Of a stretch of 64,000 bases of DNA, positions 19,438 to 30,721 are shown in pieces. Made by a program: the position numbers and the translations under genes. The stretch covers positions 95,296,862-95,360,861 of the forward strand of contig NC_092804.1 in NCBI RefSeq assembly GCF_040954645.1. Direction: 5' to 3'. The DNA comes from Diabrotica undecimpunctata (Eukaryota; Arthropoda; Insecta; Coleoptera; Chrysomelidae). The notes beneath the pieces are model-generated. The model was not told the origin of the DNA, did no database searches, and saw only the letters and a program-made list of their open reading frames with translations. The stretch's first letter is position 1. Every line of letters starts with the position of its first letter.

Positions 19438-19990
19438 TTGTTGTATTCCTGCTAGGAATGAACGAGAGGCGTGTTTTGCTGTCACCAGGGCACCTTTTGT
19501 AGAAGGTCCGTAACTGAATTAAGACACTTGTTGCTTAATAAAACATCAAAAATACTATTATGTTGTTTTATTTGCACCTTCTAGTGCACTAGAACATACT
19601 GCAACTAAAGTAAGTCTACAATTAAATTGTTTACAAAGAGATTTAGTTTATATAGAAACAGCCCAGAAGCTCAAATCTTTCAGTTATTTAGGAAGGAGTT
19701 GTTTACTACTTTTATTCTAATTAAATAGTTCTAGAATATTTACTTTGTCAAAAATAATGAATTTTAATAAACAAAATATTTCCAAAAGTGAAAAATATTG
19801 AAAAATAGGAAAAAACCTTATTCTAGAACGGGAATATTTCGATACTTTATGAATATGGAACAACTTGTTTACTGATTTTAATTGCGTTTGGAAAATTTAT
19901 AAATTATTATTTATGTGTCGGAAAACAATATTTGAAATAAGTTTATACAGTGTGAATAATAAGTATCTAATGTAAAAATATGAGGTATAC

Positions 19991-19993
<3 letters not shown>
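19438..19993. other. Polinton interior without a gene
   Basis: No coding frame. Contains a 16-bp perfect palindrome TTCTAGTGCACTAGAA (19579-19594) and an AATAAA-containing stretch. No family recognised. Confidence 0.5.

Positions 19994-20055
<62 letters not shown>
19994..20055. repeat. (TA)n tract, insertion site of gypsy-A
   Basis: TA dinucleotides interrupted by the LTR retrotransposon; TA sequence resumes at 25083. Confidence 0.95.
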
Positions 20056-20059
<4 letters not shown>

Positions 20060-20405
20060 AAGAAAAACTATTGTTTTGTTTTCCTTTAATAATATTTCTA
20101 TTTATATTCTCATTTTGTTACGCCACTGTCAAAACATTAAGTTCTTCTTTTTGTTTTTATGTTAGACATACTTGTGAGGTGTTTTGACAGTGACAATTCA
20201 TTAATCTTACGATTGTCAATTGTCTGGCCATTATTACTTTTGCCTGTAATTTGTAAAATTAGAATATAAGCTTTAAATGTTGTTTCTTTTTTACAGGTAA
20301 TGTATTTATTAATAATTATTATTGTACAAAAAATAATAAAGTTTACTTTTTTACAGAGAAACGCAGTTGAGTTTATTTTAAAGTTTGCTGATAAAAAACC
20401 TTACA
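20056..20405 (+). repeat. 5' LTR of gypsy-A
   Basis: 350 bp, TG...CA. Contains a 13-bp inverted repeat CACTGTCAAAACA/TGTTTTGACAGTG and an AATAAA near 20335. The sequence just after it (AAACAACATTTTTGC) is not a standard TGG-starting primer-binding site. Confidence 0.95.
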
Positions 20406-20456
20406 AAACAACATTTTTGCTAACAGAAAAAGGTATAATAATTTTTAATTATCAAA

Positions 20457-21578
20457 ATGGCAAAACTGAGATTTGAATTTACTGTTAAATCATTGCAAAC
20501 AGATACTAAAACAAATATTATTAGCATAACCACAATTGAGAATGAAGAAAATGAAATTTTTGCAATGCCCCATGATATGCAAAATATTTCCTATCATGAA
20601 AAAATCCAGACGACAGTAGCTTTTCAGAAAGTAAAAAGGGCTCTAACAAAACGGAGTACTACAAGAAAAGTTTGGATTGCAGATGAAAATATTTTAAAAG
20701 TTTATATGGATAAAGATGGGAATATACAATTCAATGATTTTCTTTTAGAACAACAAGATATTCAAAGGAAAGAATCTCTAACATCCACAACTGGTATCCC
20801 ACTAGATGCATTAGAACAGATCTTGGAGAGAGTTACAAAATCAAATGAAAAACAATGTATTGAATCCTTTAATAAAAACAAAGTATCCGAACAATTTGTG
20901 ATAGAAAAATATACAGGTAAAAATGTGAACGTTTTACAATGGATGGAAACATTTGAAAATGAGTGCACAAGATTACATATAGATCAAAATACAGAAAAAA
21001 TTGAACTTCTAAGATTATTTTTAGAAGGATCATGTGTGGATTGGTATAGGTCAATGCTTATAAAATATTCAATAAATTCTAATTGGGATGAATGGAAAAA
21101 CAAATTTTGTGACACATATGCAGACAAAGGGTGGACTCCAGTGAGGTATGCTTTTCAGTTCAAATACAAAAATGGTTCCTTATTAGAATATGCTCTTAAA
21201 AAGGAAAGACTCATACTACAAATAAACAAATCATTAGATAAAAAAAGTATGATTGATTTAATAGCTATTGGACTTCCAAATTATATAGCTGATAGAATTG
21301 ATCGAGACACTTTGAAAGAAACGGAAGATCTCTTCAATGAAATTAGAGGTTTAGAACACTTAATCAAAATTAAGACTTCAAAAACAAACGAAAAATGTTA
21401 CTTTGAGAAAAAACAAGCCTGCAAAATTTGTGAAAAAGAAGGAAAAGGTTTACGCTACCACCTGGAATCAAGTTGCTGGTTCAGAAGCAAAAGTGATATT
21501 TCGAAAAATCAGCTAAGAACTGTCAACAACCATAAATTAGAAATAGAATTAAATGAAACAAATCCAAAAAACTGTTAA
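20457..21578 (+). CDS. gag: gypsy-A Gag
   Basis: 373 codons, starting at the first ATG after the 5' LTR. Structural protein that packages element RNA. The middle carries a retrotransposon-gag-like region (WMETFENECTRLHI, LFLEGSCVDWY, WDEWKNKFCDTYADKGW), and the C-terminus has one Cys-rich cluster (CKICEKEGKGLRYHLESSC) in place of a standard CCHC knuckle. It ends at TAA 21576-21578, four bases after the slippery heptamer A AAA AAC (21566-21572). The pol frame is -1 relative to gag and opens at 21557, so Gag-Pol is most likely made by -1 ribosomal frameshifting. Confidence 0.92.
   Translation: MAKLRFEFTVKSLQTDTKTNIISITTIENEENEIFAMPHDMQNISYHEKIQTTVAFQKVKRALTKRSTTRKVWIADENILKVYMDKDGNIQFNDFLLEQQDIQRKESLTSTTGIPLDALEQILERVTKSNEKQCIESFNKNKVSEQFVIEKYTGKNVNVLQWMETFENECTRLHIDQNTEKIELLRLFLEGSCVDWYRSMLIKYSINSNWDEWKNKFCDTYADKGWTPVRYAFQFKYKNGSLLEYALKKERLILQINKSLDKKSMIDLIAIGLPNYIADRIDRDTLKETEDLFNEIRGLEHLIKIKTSKTNEKCYFEKKQACKICEKEGKGLRYHLESSCWFRSKSDISKNQLRTVNNHKLEIELNETNPKNC
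21566..21572 (+). promoter_or_regulatory. -1 ribosomal frameshift heptamer A AAA AAC
   Basis: In the gag frame the codons read CCA AAA AAC TGT TAA, so the heptamer has the canonical X XXY YYZ phasing. After a -1 shift the ribosome reads AAA AAA CTG into the open pol frame. The next in-frame pol stop upstream is at 21554-21556, so the overlap is very short and lies exactly here. I cannot see a clear downstream pseudoknot. Confidence 0.8.
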
Positions 21579-24500
21579 TACCACCACTAATTAGAATCAA
21601 GTTACTATTGAATGACACTTTAGAGATCTATGGAGTATATGATTCAGGAGCAAATGTGTCATTGATTAATGCAAAATTATTACAGATAAAAGCACATAAT
21701 AGAGGTGATCTTCAAATAGTAAACTTGAGGACAATTAATGGTGTTAAAAAAACAAATGGTATAGTAACACTTAAGATAAAAATCTATGATATTGAAAAAG
21801 AAATGGATGTATTTATTGTAGATAATGAAAATTTCAATTATGATTTTTTAGTTGGGTTAGATTGTATTAAGAATTTCAGATTAATTCAAAATGAAGATCT
21901 AAGAATCACACAATACAACAACTCAAAAGAATTTGAAAATTTGTCAATTATTGATAATATGAGTATTCCTGAGTTTCCAGGTAACATATATTTAAATGCA
22001 TCTAAAGAAAATATTAGTGATATATACAAATATGAAATAAATTTTAATGAGAGTATAAATACTGACAATTTTGAAATAGCAATTAACCATTTAGATTTAA
22101 ATCAGCAATCAGAAATTGAACAACTGATTAATAAATATAAATCAGCATTTGCTAAAGACAAATATGATGTAGGTACTATAAGAGAGTATGAAGCTCATAT
22201 TGACTTAATTGTAGATAAATACTGCTCCAAACGTCCATATAGATGTACCATTGAAGATAGAAAGGAGATAGAAAGTCAGATAGCAGAACTTTTAAAGAAT
22301 AATTTAATTGAAGAGTCATATAGTCCATTTGCGGCTCCAGTGACACTAGCATACAAAAAAGGAGAGGACAAAAAGACAAGACTGTGCATAGATTTCAGGG
22401 AACTAAATAAAATCGTTGTTCCTCAATCACAACCTTTTCCATTGATCGAGGACTTAATGTTAAAAACTAACAATTGTAAATATTTTTCTACTTTAGACAT
22501 AAATTCAGCATTTTGGTCAATTCCAATGAGAGTACAAGATAAAGAAAAAACAGCATTTGTGACACAAGAAGGTCATTTCCAGTGGACTTGTCTCCCATTT
22601 GGTTTGAAGACGGCTCCAGCAATTTTTCAACGGATTTTAAGCAGCCTTATAAGAAAATATAAACTCTCAGACTTTACAGTCAATTATATAGATGATATCC
22701 TAATTTTTTCAAAAACCTTTGATGAACATATATTACACTTGTCCAAGTTATTTGATGCAATATTAAATGAAGGTTTCAGACTAAAATTTTCTAAATGTAC
22801 CTTTGCAGAACAATCAGTAAAATACTTAGGACACATAATAGAAAATAGTTCCATAAAACCTTTAAAAGACTACTTGATTGCTGTGAAAAATTTCCCTGTT
22901 CCAGAAACTAGAAAGAATGTACGTCAATTCTTAGGAAAAATCAATTATTATCATAAGTTTGTCCAAGATATTGCAATAATTTTAGACCCTCTGCACAACT
23001 TATTAAGAAAAGATGTTGATTTTATTTGGTCTAAGGAGTGTCAAGAATCTTTCGATAAAATAAAGTCATTACTTTGTTCAGAACCAATATTAAGGATTTT
23101 CAACCCTGATTTACCAATTAATATATATACAGATGCCAGCATAAAAGGAGTAGGAGCTGTATTAAAACAAATTGATGAACACGGATGTAGCAAGCCAGTG
23201 GCATATTTTTCAAAAAAATTAATGGAAAATCAAAAGAAAAAGAAGGCAATATATTTAGAATGTCTAGCGATAAAAGAAGCTATAAAATATTGGCAACATC
23301 TGCTCATTGGAAAAGAGTTTATAGTATATTCAGATCACAAACCTTTAGAAAATTTAAACATAAAAGCTAGAACAGATGAAGAATTGGGAGACTTGACATT
23401 TTACTTATCTCAATATAATTTTAAAGTAAAGTATAATCCAGGAAAATATAACCAGGAAGCAGACTGTTTAAGCAGAAATCCAGTTTTAGAATCTCAAGAA
23501 AATACAGATGAAGTATTAAAAATAGTAAACCTGATCAATCTGGAAGATATAAAAATTGACCAACTCTCAAATATTGATTTGCAAAATAATAAAAGTAAAT
23601 ACAGTTTCAAAAATGATATATATTATAAAAAGTCAAACAGAAAAGACAAAATTATTTTATCTGAAGCTTTAAGTAAAACATTGATAAAAAATGTACACAA
23701 TACTTACTGTCACTTAGGAACAAACCAGATGTTAAATAAAATATCACCATTTTATACAGCCAAAAATATGACTACAAACATTAAGAAAATATGTGATAAC
23801 TGTGATATCTGCATTAAAAATAAATCAAGACGGAAACCTAACTATGGTTTAATGTCACAATTAGGACCAGCTACATATCCATTTGAAATTGTCTCCATTG
23901 ACACCATTGGTGGTTTTGGAGGATCTCATTCAACAAAAAAATATCTTCATCTATTAGTAGACCATTTCTCAAGATATGCCTATTGTTTGACATCAAAAAC
24001 ACAAAACTCTGATGACTTCATAAAGATAATTAAAATGGTAACACAAGATCACAAAATTAAAACTGTTATGACTGATTAATATCCTGGAGTCAACTCAAAA
24101 GAATTCAAAGATTTCCTACAGATCAATAATATCAAAATGATATTTACTGCTGTTGATGCACCATTTTCAAACGGTATCAATGAAAGATTAAATCAAACAT
24201 TGGTTAATAAAATTAGATGCAAAATAAATGAAGGTGGCAGGAAAACAGCATGGACAACAATTGCTCAAAAATGTGTAGAGAAATATAATGAAACTGAACA
24301 TACCATCACAAAATTTGCACCAAAATATTTAATAGAAGGAGAAAATATAAGCATCCTGCCACATGAATTATCATCTAAAGTCGCACATGCTGATCTCGAA
24401 CTAGATAGAACAATTGCCTTAGAAAATACAAAAAAATCACATAATTATAATAAAAAGCAGTTCGATTTACATAGGAAGGAAATTGATTTAAACATTGGGG

Positions 24501-24685
24501 ATTTAGTATATGTGGAGAACGGTAACCGCCTAAATAGAAAGAAGTTAGATGAATTAAGGATTGGACCATACAAAATATTAAAGATTTCCAATTCAATTTA
24601 TGAAATCGATACTGGGCATAGGAAAACAGAATCAAACTTCTTTCATATCACTAAGCTTACTCCAGTATTGAAAACAAATATTTAG
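21573..24685 (+). pseudogene. pol: gypsy-A Pol (PR-RT-RNaseH-IN) with one nonsense codon in integrase
   Basis: Frame -1 to gag, open from 21557. Counting from codon 21608: aspartic protease YDSGANVSL (D about 12); RT with LDINSAF and the catalytic YIDDI (about 360); RNase H TDASIKGVG (about 507); integrase HHCC zinc finger (H...H about 697-701, C...C about 728-731); first catalytic Asp in SIDTIGG (about 763); second Asp in MTD (822), immediately followed by TAA at 24077-24079. The same frame continues from 24080 through the catalytic Glu (NGINERLNQ, near 24180) and a GPY/F-like module (RIGPYKILKI, NFFHITKL) to the stop at 24683-24685. One nonsense substitution is the only lesion seen; it removes DDE integrase activity. 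Confidence 0.93.
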
Positions 24686-24732
24686 TGAACGTTCAATATT
24701 TGTTTTAAAATTTCTTCTCCAAGGGGGGGAGA

Positions 24733-25082
24733 TGTAAAGAAAAACTATTGTTTTGTTTTCCTTTAATAATATTTCTATTTATATTCTCATTTTGTTACGC
24801 CACTGTCAAAACATTAAGTTCTTCTTTTTGTTTTTATGTTAGACATACTTGTGAGGTGTTTTGACAGTGACAATTCATTAATCTTACGATTGTCAATTGT
24901 CTGGCCATTATTACTTTTGCCTGTAATTTGTAAAATTAGAATATAAGCTTTAAATGTTGTTTCTTTTTTACAGGTAATGTATTTATTAATAATTATTATT
25001 GTACAAAAAATAATAAAGTTTACTTTTTTACAGAGAAACGCAGTTGAGTTTATTTTAAAGTTTGCTGATAAAAAACCTTACA
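24733..25082 (+). repeat. 3' LTR of gypsy-A
   Basis: 350 bp, apparently identical to the 5' LTR, directly preceded by the G-rich polypurine tract at 24719-24732. Confidence 0.95.
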
Positions 25083-25850
25083 TATATATTCTCTAATGTA
25101 AATATACGCAAAAATACATGCATTTTTAAAGGTTTGCTTATAATGATAGAATGAACAGATTATGTTAATAAATACATTTTCTAATGAACGAAAGAATATA
25201 TCGTTTAAAAATTAGCGTATACGGGGCTCCAAAAAAAAATGTCTCTTTTTTTTTCTACTATAAAGGTATTCTTTTATATTATTAAAGGTGTTAGTAAATA
25301 TGTTTTCTAATATACGAAAAAATATATATATATATATATAGTTTTTAAAAAATTAGCGTTTACCAAACTAAATTCAATTTAGTCTCTCCTCCACTTTACC
25401 GTAAAATTTTCCAACATTTCAGCACCTGTTTAAAATAAACACCACAGGATATTTTCTTGAATATCACCCGTAATCTAATCCAGAACCAACAATAATAAAT
25501 ATGTATGCTGATTGTCCTTTTGTCATAATCTCGTTCTAAACATATAGTTTTTTTCGTTCACAATTTTCACATATTCATCCGGGGTTTATTTGTTACTTAA
25601 TCCTCAGCAAACTTGGTCATGTATTTTTTTTGTGAAAAGTTCAGCGTAAGTTTTTAAGAAGGTTAGTTATAATCATTGCCTCAAATTGTTTAGCTAAGAT
25701 ATGCGTCATCGGTCTATGCTTCTTCTGCCTAGTATCTTGGGTATAATAAACTTATTGTAGAATAATCTACAGCAACGCATATCTCTCACGTCTCATGACA
25801 GATACTAAAATTAAAATTATTAAAATTAAATTTCATTTTAATCGTATTTA
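25083..25850. other. Polinton interior, short degenerate direct repeats only
   Basis: No gene. Two related segments at about 25172-25230 and 25297-25365 share TTTTCTAAT, ACGAAA and AAAATTAGCGT, the second expanded by a TA run (25321-25341). Confidence 0.5.
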
Positions 25851-26260
25851 ATATCTCCTTTTCTTGTTTTACTCTTTTTAAAACGTCGTTTTTGGCAATC
25901 TTCTCCATCCAACTTATTTTTAAAATGTTTCTATAACCCCAATAATTTAAATGCTTCTATTCCGTTACTTATATCCTTCTTTTTTACCGTCAAAACCTCA
26001 GTTCCATATTACAGAAAATATATAACACCTCAGTATTCATACTATGAGATGCAAACTCATATCATTGCTGCACAGTACTTTTCCCTCTTTTTGAATGCTG
26101 ATCAGGCTATACATGATTTGATCTCCTGTTCTCGGTTACAATTGTTCCCAAGTATGTATATCTGCTCACCTTTTGAATGAGCTCATCTTTAACCCATAAC
26201 GTCTGTGCCTTTGCAATGGTCATGCATTTCGTCTTTTTTTTTTATATTTTAAGTAAGTAC
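25850..26260 (-). pseudogene. Decayed LINE RT C-terminal fragment
   Basis: Minus-strand translation shows, with many stops and frameshifts, phrases of a non-LTR RT tail: KCMTIAKAQ, WVKDELIQKVSRYTYLGTIV, GIEAFKL. It resembles the region just after the palm domain in LINE C (43640-43960). Very old. Confidence 0.6.
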
Positions 26261-27209
26261 GGCCTTTTTGCTACAATCTTATTTATCAATACCAGCAATT
26301 CTTTAACCGACTCTGCGACGTATCATCATTTGATAGCATTTACAGGTTCTCTGTTGAAGGTAATTCAACTTGCTGTCTCCTAAGGACTTTCTGAACTTCC
26401 GGCCATACATATTTGCTTTAATACATTAAGGGCAAACAAGACTGTTCTTATATCTATTCATTGCGTTTCTGAAGCCAAAACTGAGTATTATCTTGCTCCA
26501 GTTTTTTTTTTTTAAATCCTTTGATGTTTTTTTTTTCTTTAGAGTGTGGTTTATTTACCTTAAGTCACTGTCGCTCGATTTGTGTGCACCGATAGTGGCT
26601 GCGGACTATGAGCCCGCATACTTTTTTTTTGCATGTGCAAAGCGTCATATATATTACACATGACTTTTTTTATAAACAAGCATTGTAAATTATTATTATA
26701 TTTTAATTTACTAAAAATATACAAAAGAAGAATGTAAATATACAAAAAGAAATAAAAAATATAATTTAGGTATTTCTTTAAACAATATTATCAGAATAAC
26801 ATTTTACACATGTATTTAAAATCTGCCTCTAAGTATAAAATGGTGTCTCCAAATTTTACGACCACTTTAGCAGCCAGCATATAAGTTATCAAGTTTACTA
26901 CACTCGTTCGTGATGTAAGGAGTAGGTGCCTACTTAATGTTTTCATCTTTTCTAACTAAGAAAAGGTACTACTTGTGTCTCTACTATATCCTCTTTGCTG
27001 CCTTCGTTGTTATTTTTCACCCTCTTTCTATTGCTCTATACCCCAAGTCAGGCCCTGGCCTTAGTATATATTTGATCTGATTAATTTATTAATTTCTGAT
27101 AGTATTTCGTCAGAACCTGTACCCTATTATCTTTTGCCGATTTTACTGCATGCATACCTTCTTCTTTTGTTATTACAGTTTCTATGTTTGCTTCTTGCCT
27201 GTCATTTTT

Positions 27210-27660
27210 AAATAATTTTTGTATGCATCTTCTTCTTTAGCCTTAAATAATCCAACTTTGGACATAGGTATCCTCTAAATCAATCAAGGGTTTTCTATTT
27301 TGCGCCACTTGCTTCTAGTTGTGTCCTCCGATCTTTTTGATGTCATTAGCCCATATTATTAGTTGTTTTCCTTCGCTCCTCTTTTTTAATCATGGTCTCC
27401 ATTGTTGTATTTTGTGGTTCCATCTTTTATTCTTCAGTCGGGCATTGTGTCCTGCGAAACTCCATTTTAATTTAGCAGCCTGTTCTCCTGCGTTTTTACG
27501 TTTGGTTTTGCTTCTAATTCATTTGTTTTTTTTGTCCGGGCTCAGTCTCAGTCCGAGCATTGATCTTTCCATTACTCTTTGTGCCTTTACTATTTTAGTC
27601 ATATTAGACTTGGTGAGTGTCCACGTCTGTTAACCATACGTAAGTGTAGAGAGAATACAC
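27210..27660 (-). pseudogene. Decayed LINE 3' end
   Basis: Minus-strand traces of a LINE ORF2 C-terminus: WTLTK, IVKAQRVMERSMLGLRLS, LKWSFAGHNARLKNKRWNHK, QQWRP, then WANDIKKIGG. The arrangement matches the C-terminal part of LINE B (41384-41700). Stops and frameshifts throughout; plus-strand open frames here are shadows. Confidence 0.7.
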
Positions 27661-28279
27661 TGATCGTAAATTCTGGTTTTCAAATATTGTTCTATGTTAG
27701 TGCTTTTCAAGATCCAACTCAGTTTTCCAAATCCTGCCCACACCTGTATGCATAGTTTCCATATAATCTCGTGCTATTCTTTTTTTGTGTAGACATTACT
27801 CTGTCTGTTTGTTCAATGTGCCTCCAGTTGTCATTCCATCGTTTTTGTGGTCTTCCCACTGATCGATTTTTATTGTAGAACCGTCTCTTTTACCACTCTA
27901 TTTGGTGTCATTTGGCTTATATGGTCGTTTTAGTCTGTTTTGTTTTTTGTTTTACCCAGTTATTAATGCATGTCAAATAGTGCCTTACCATCGATTTTTT
28001 CGAAGGGTTTTCGTCTCTGCTGTTTCACCTCTCTCTACCAAGTTAAGTTTCTGCCGTGTACGTCAAGTGTTCTGATGACTGTTTTCTGCCTTTTTTTTTC
28101 CGATATTTTATTGGCCCATATTTTTTATTTTAGCAACCTGCGACTTTTTTCTATTTATTTGTTTTTCAACTTTTGCTTCAAACTTTCCGTACCCGTATTA
28201 TGTAAAGATATTTAAACTCCATCACTTATCTGACCCTCCAGCACTAATTTACTAATAAATTTGCTGTTATAACCATGCA

Positions 28280-28400
28280 TTTCGTCTTTTTTTTTATTTT
28301 CTGGCAGCATATGTTGTAAATCATCTTCGCTTTGAGAGATTAGCATCGTCTGCAGATTATCGTAAGTTTTTCCCCATTTATTGCTTTTTTTTTTTCGTTG
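28280..28400 (-). pseudogene. Decayed LINE RT palm fragment
   Basis: On the minus strand a short stretch reads as SADDANLS-like palm sequence followed by a SEDDLQHML-like phrase in a shifted frame. Typical of the region after the YADD/FADD motif of LINE RTs. Confidence 0.5.
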
Positions 28401-28429
28401 TAATAATTTCTTGTTTTTTTTTTTAATTT

Positions 28430-28990
28430 CACCTTTATCTAATAGGATAGTATGGTTTTGTTTTTCAGATTCGACCAGTTCTTTTCTACATAGATTGAAG
28501 TTATCATGTAAATAGTACTTATATTTTCAATTGTTTAAGTAGCATTCTTCTTTGACTTCTCATATTTTCTAAATACACTATATATAACCTTATACTTTTT
28601 AATGTCTACGCTCTTGTACAATCTTCACTTTTTGACAACTTAAGTGTAATTTTTTTCTATCATCGGTCTAATAATGAAAAGTCTTTCGAACCGCTACCTG
28701 TGTTCTGATTCACAATTCAGCTTCAATTGGGTCAGTTAGTTAAGGATAATTTCACCTTTTTCATCCAATAGTACACTGTGATTTATTTTTCGGATACCGA
28801 CCAGTTGTTTCCTATGTAGATTCAGGTCATCATGTCTTTCCAATAGTACTTATACTTTCACTTGTTTGATTACCATTGTTCCTTGGCTTGTCTTATTTTC
28901 TAAATATACTATATATGCCTTTACATTTTTCAATGTCCAAGCTCTTGTATAATCTTCATTTTCGATCATCTGGCTCAAATTTTTGAAGTC
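28430..28990. repeat. Diverged direct repeat of about 260 bp, two copies
   Basis: 28430-28690 and 28740-28990 are related copies. Shared phrases include CGACCAGTT, TACTTATA, TTTTCTAAATA, ACTATATAT and CTCTTGTA(C/T)AATCTTCA. Roughly four bases in five match by eye. Family unknown. Confidence 0.7.
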
Positions 28991-30310
28991 GAATCGCTAC
29001 CTGTTGTTATGATCTCGTAATCAGTTGGTGTCATCATCTGCTAGATATATATTTTTCTAGTGCAAACCATTGCATTTTATCTTTGACATTTCTACAAATT
29101 TCTTACTATATCTTCGAGGGGTATTACTACTTTTACTCGTTTTATGTTAGGTCCCCTTTCAACATTTTATGTCATCTTTGTGTGCCATTAGGGTTACCCG
29201 ACCCGATGAAATTCTGATTTATGAAAATTCTATAGAATTTTAGTCCTTATCATCCAACATTTGGGTCTTTGCTTGATTACATTGTTGATAGGCTTTCCTT
29301 TATAAGTATATCAAGCCGTCTGCTCTTAGAGTATTTTTACTTAAAGGTTTAAGTTATACACAACACTTATTCCAAATTCGTGTACTCCTAAATTTATCAT
29401 ACATTTGCTTTAGACCGTTATAGTAACTAGTTTTGATAACCGGCTGTTTTTAAATATTCCTTTTTATCCCTGCTTCTTATCGCGCAGTCTTATTTTGAAG
29501 ATTTTTGATGAGTGGACAAACCATCTTCACAGGTCTTTCACTCATGGGGCGGGGCTGTCTTCCCACTGATAATTTGACCTATACTTTACCTTCCAATATG
29601 CTTTGCAGAAGTTCATATCTTTCACCTCTCAACTCATACCCCTAGTATTGTATTTTTTTTTTGATTATTCTTATCTAATTTCCTCTTTTTTCTTACTAGT
29701 TTACCTGTTTATTCCTGTTGATTATGCCTTTATGTTACAGTTTCTTCGTAATTGACCCACATTTCTACCTAATGGTAATTTGTTATCATTCAGTATATAT
29801 TATTGTTGCATTCCTGTTAATTTCGCATTCTCTCATTTCTTCATTCACAGTGTTCTACCCTCATTTCCGTTGTGTATGTTTTTTAATCGTATAACGGCTT
29901 CTTGACGTGATTTTAATCCTAACGTGTTTGTTTCTCCATATTGAATTGTTTAGACATTTCTGTCTCTAGATTTCCATAAGCGGTTTAATGCTGATGACGA
30001 GTGTTTTCAGGTGTGATAAAGTGTGTTTGGTGATTAAATTAGTGGGTACCTGATTATTTTTATTATAAAAAAAATGTGTTGTTATTTCTAACTTCCGTTA
30101 TGAACTTCGAATTAAACTTACTTCAATTCCTTCACTTCAATGTGATTAAACACATTTTCTGCTTTTAAGCAAGTTTTTGGTGAAATGGCAACATAATGTG
30201 CGTGTTAAAGAATGATGGTAGTAAGAGATAACAAGAATTTGACGAAAAAAATAGAGAATAAAACTTTCTCTTTTTTAAAACCGTTTAGTTTTCCGTCCGA
30301 TTAAAGTTTT
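28991..30310. other. T-rich Polinton interior without a recognised gene
   Basis: No convincing frame on either strand. Composition is strongly T over A on the plus strand. If Polinton structural genes were once here, they are no longer recognisable. Confidence 0.5.
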
Positions 30311-30332
30311 CCTTATATATATATATATAATG

Positions 30333-30422
30333 TCCTCGACGCATCAAGGAATTTGGATATCGGTTAAAATACTTGGGAATTCCAAGGTTGGCCAAATCCA
30401 AATTTCTAATTGATTCGATGCA
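30333..30422. other. Long imperfect hairpin upstream of the hairpin array
   Basis: Outer arms GCATC...GAATTTGGAT (about 30341-30359) and ATCCAAATTTC...GATGC (about 30396-30422) are complementary with bulges. Inner palindromic pieces are GGGAATTCC and TTGGCCAA. Role unknown. Confidence 0.55.
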
Positions 30423-30721
30423 GGGAAATTCCACTTTCGCTACGTAAAACAAAGGATTTGTTTTACATAAAAGCAGGTAGATTTTCTCTCACCGGTCAGT
30501 CGAGCTTGCCTCTTCTACTGTAGACCTAGTCGGTGCTATTATTGTTCCTACTAAGTTATTGTTTTATTTCTGATTTCTTATATACCATTTTTATTTTAGC
30601 ATTATTGTATATTCAGACCTTTTCAGGTTAGAATATTACTATGATCTATATTTGTTCATATACTGATTGTTTGATATTTTAATTGGTTATTTTGATTGTT
30701 TATTTTTCTTGTATTTTGTGT

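Larger units (their letters stand above)
20056..25082 (+). mobile_element. gypsy-A: Ty3/gypsy LTR retrotransposon, nearly intact
   Basis: 5027 bp: 350-bp LTRs starting TGTAAAG and ending CTTACA, gag, pol, and a polypurine tract AAGGGGGGGAGA directly before the 3' LTR. Flanked by TATA on both sides, a 4-bp duplication inside the TA microsatellite. The LTRs look identical, so insertion was very recent. No env frame. Domain order PR-RT-RNaseH-IN is Ty3/gypsy type. Confidence 0.95.

Noticed and set aside
19438..19600. Possible solo LTR (TGTTG...GAACA)
   Set aside because: No target duplication, no second copy in the window, and ends not convincing.
26177..28215. Several plus-strand Phe/Leu-rich frames of 68-104 codons in the Polinton interior
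   Set aside because: T-rich composition produces them; the minus strand of part of this region encodes decayed LINE phrases.
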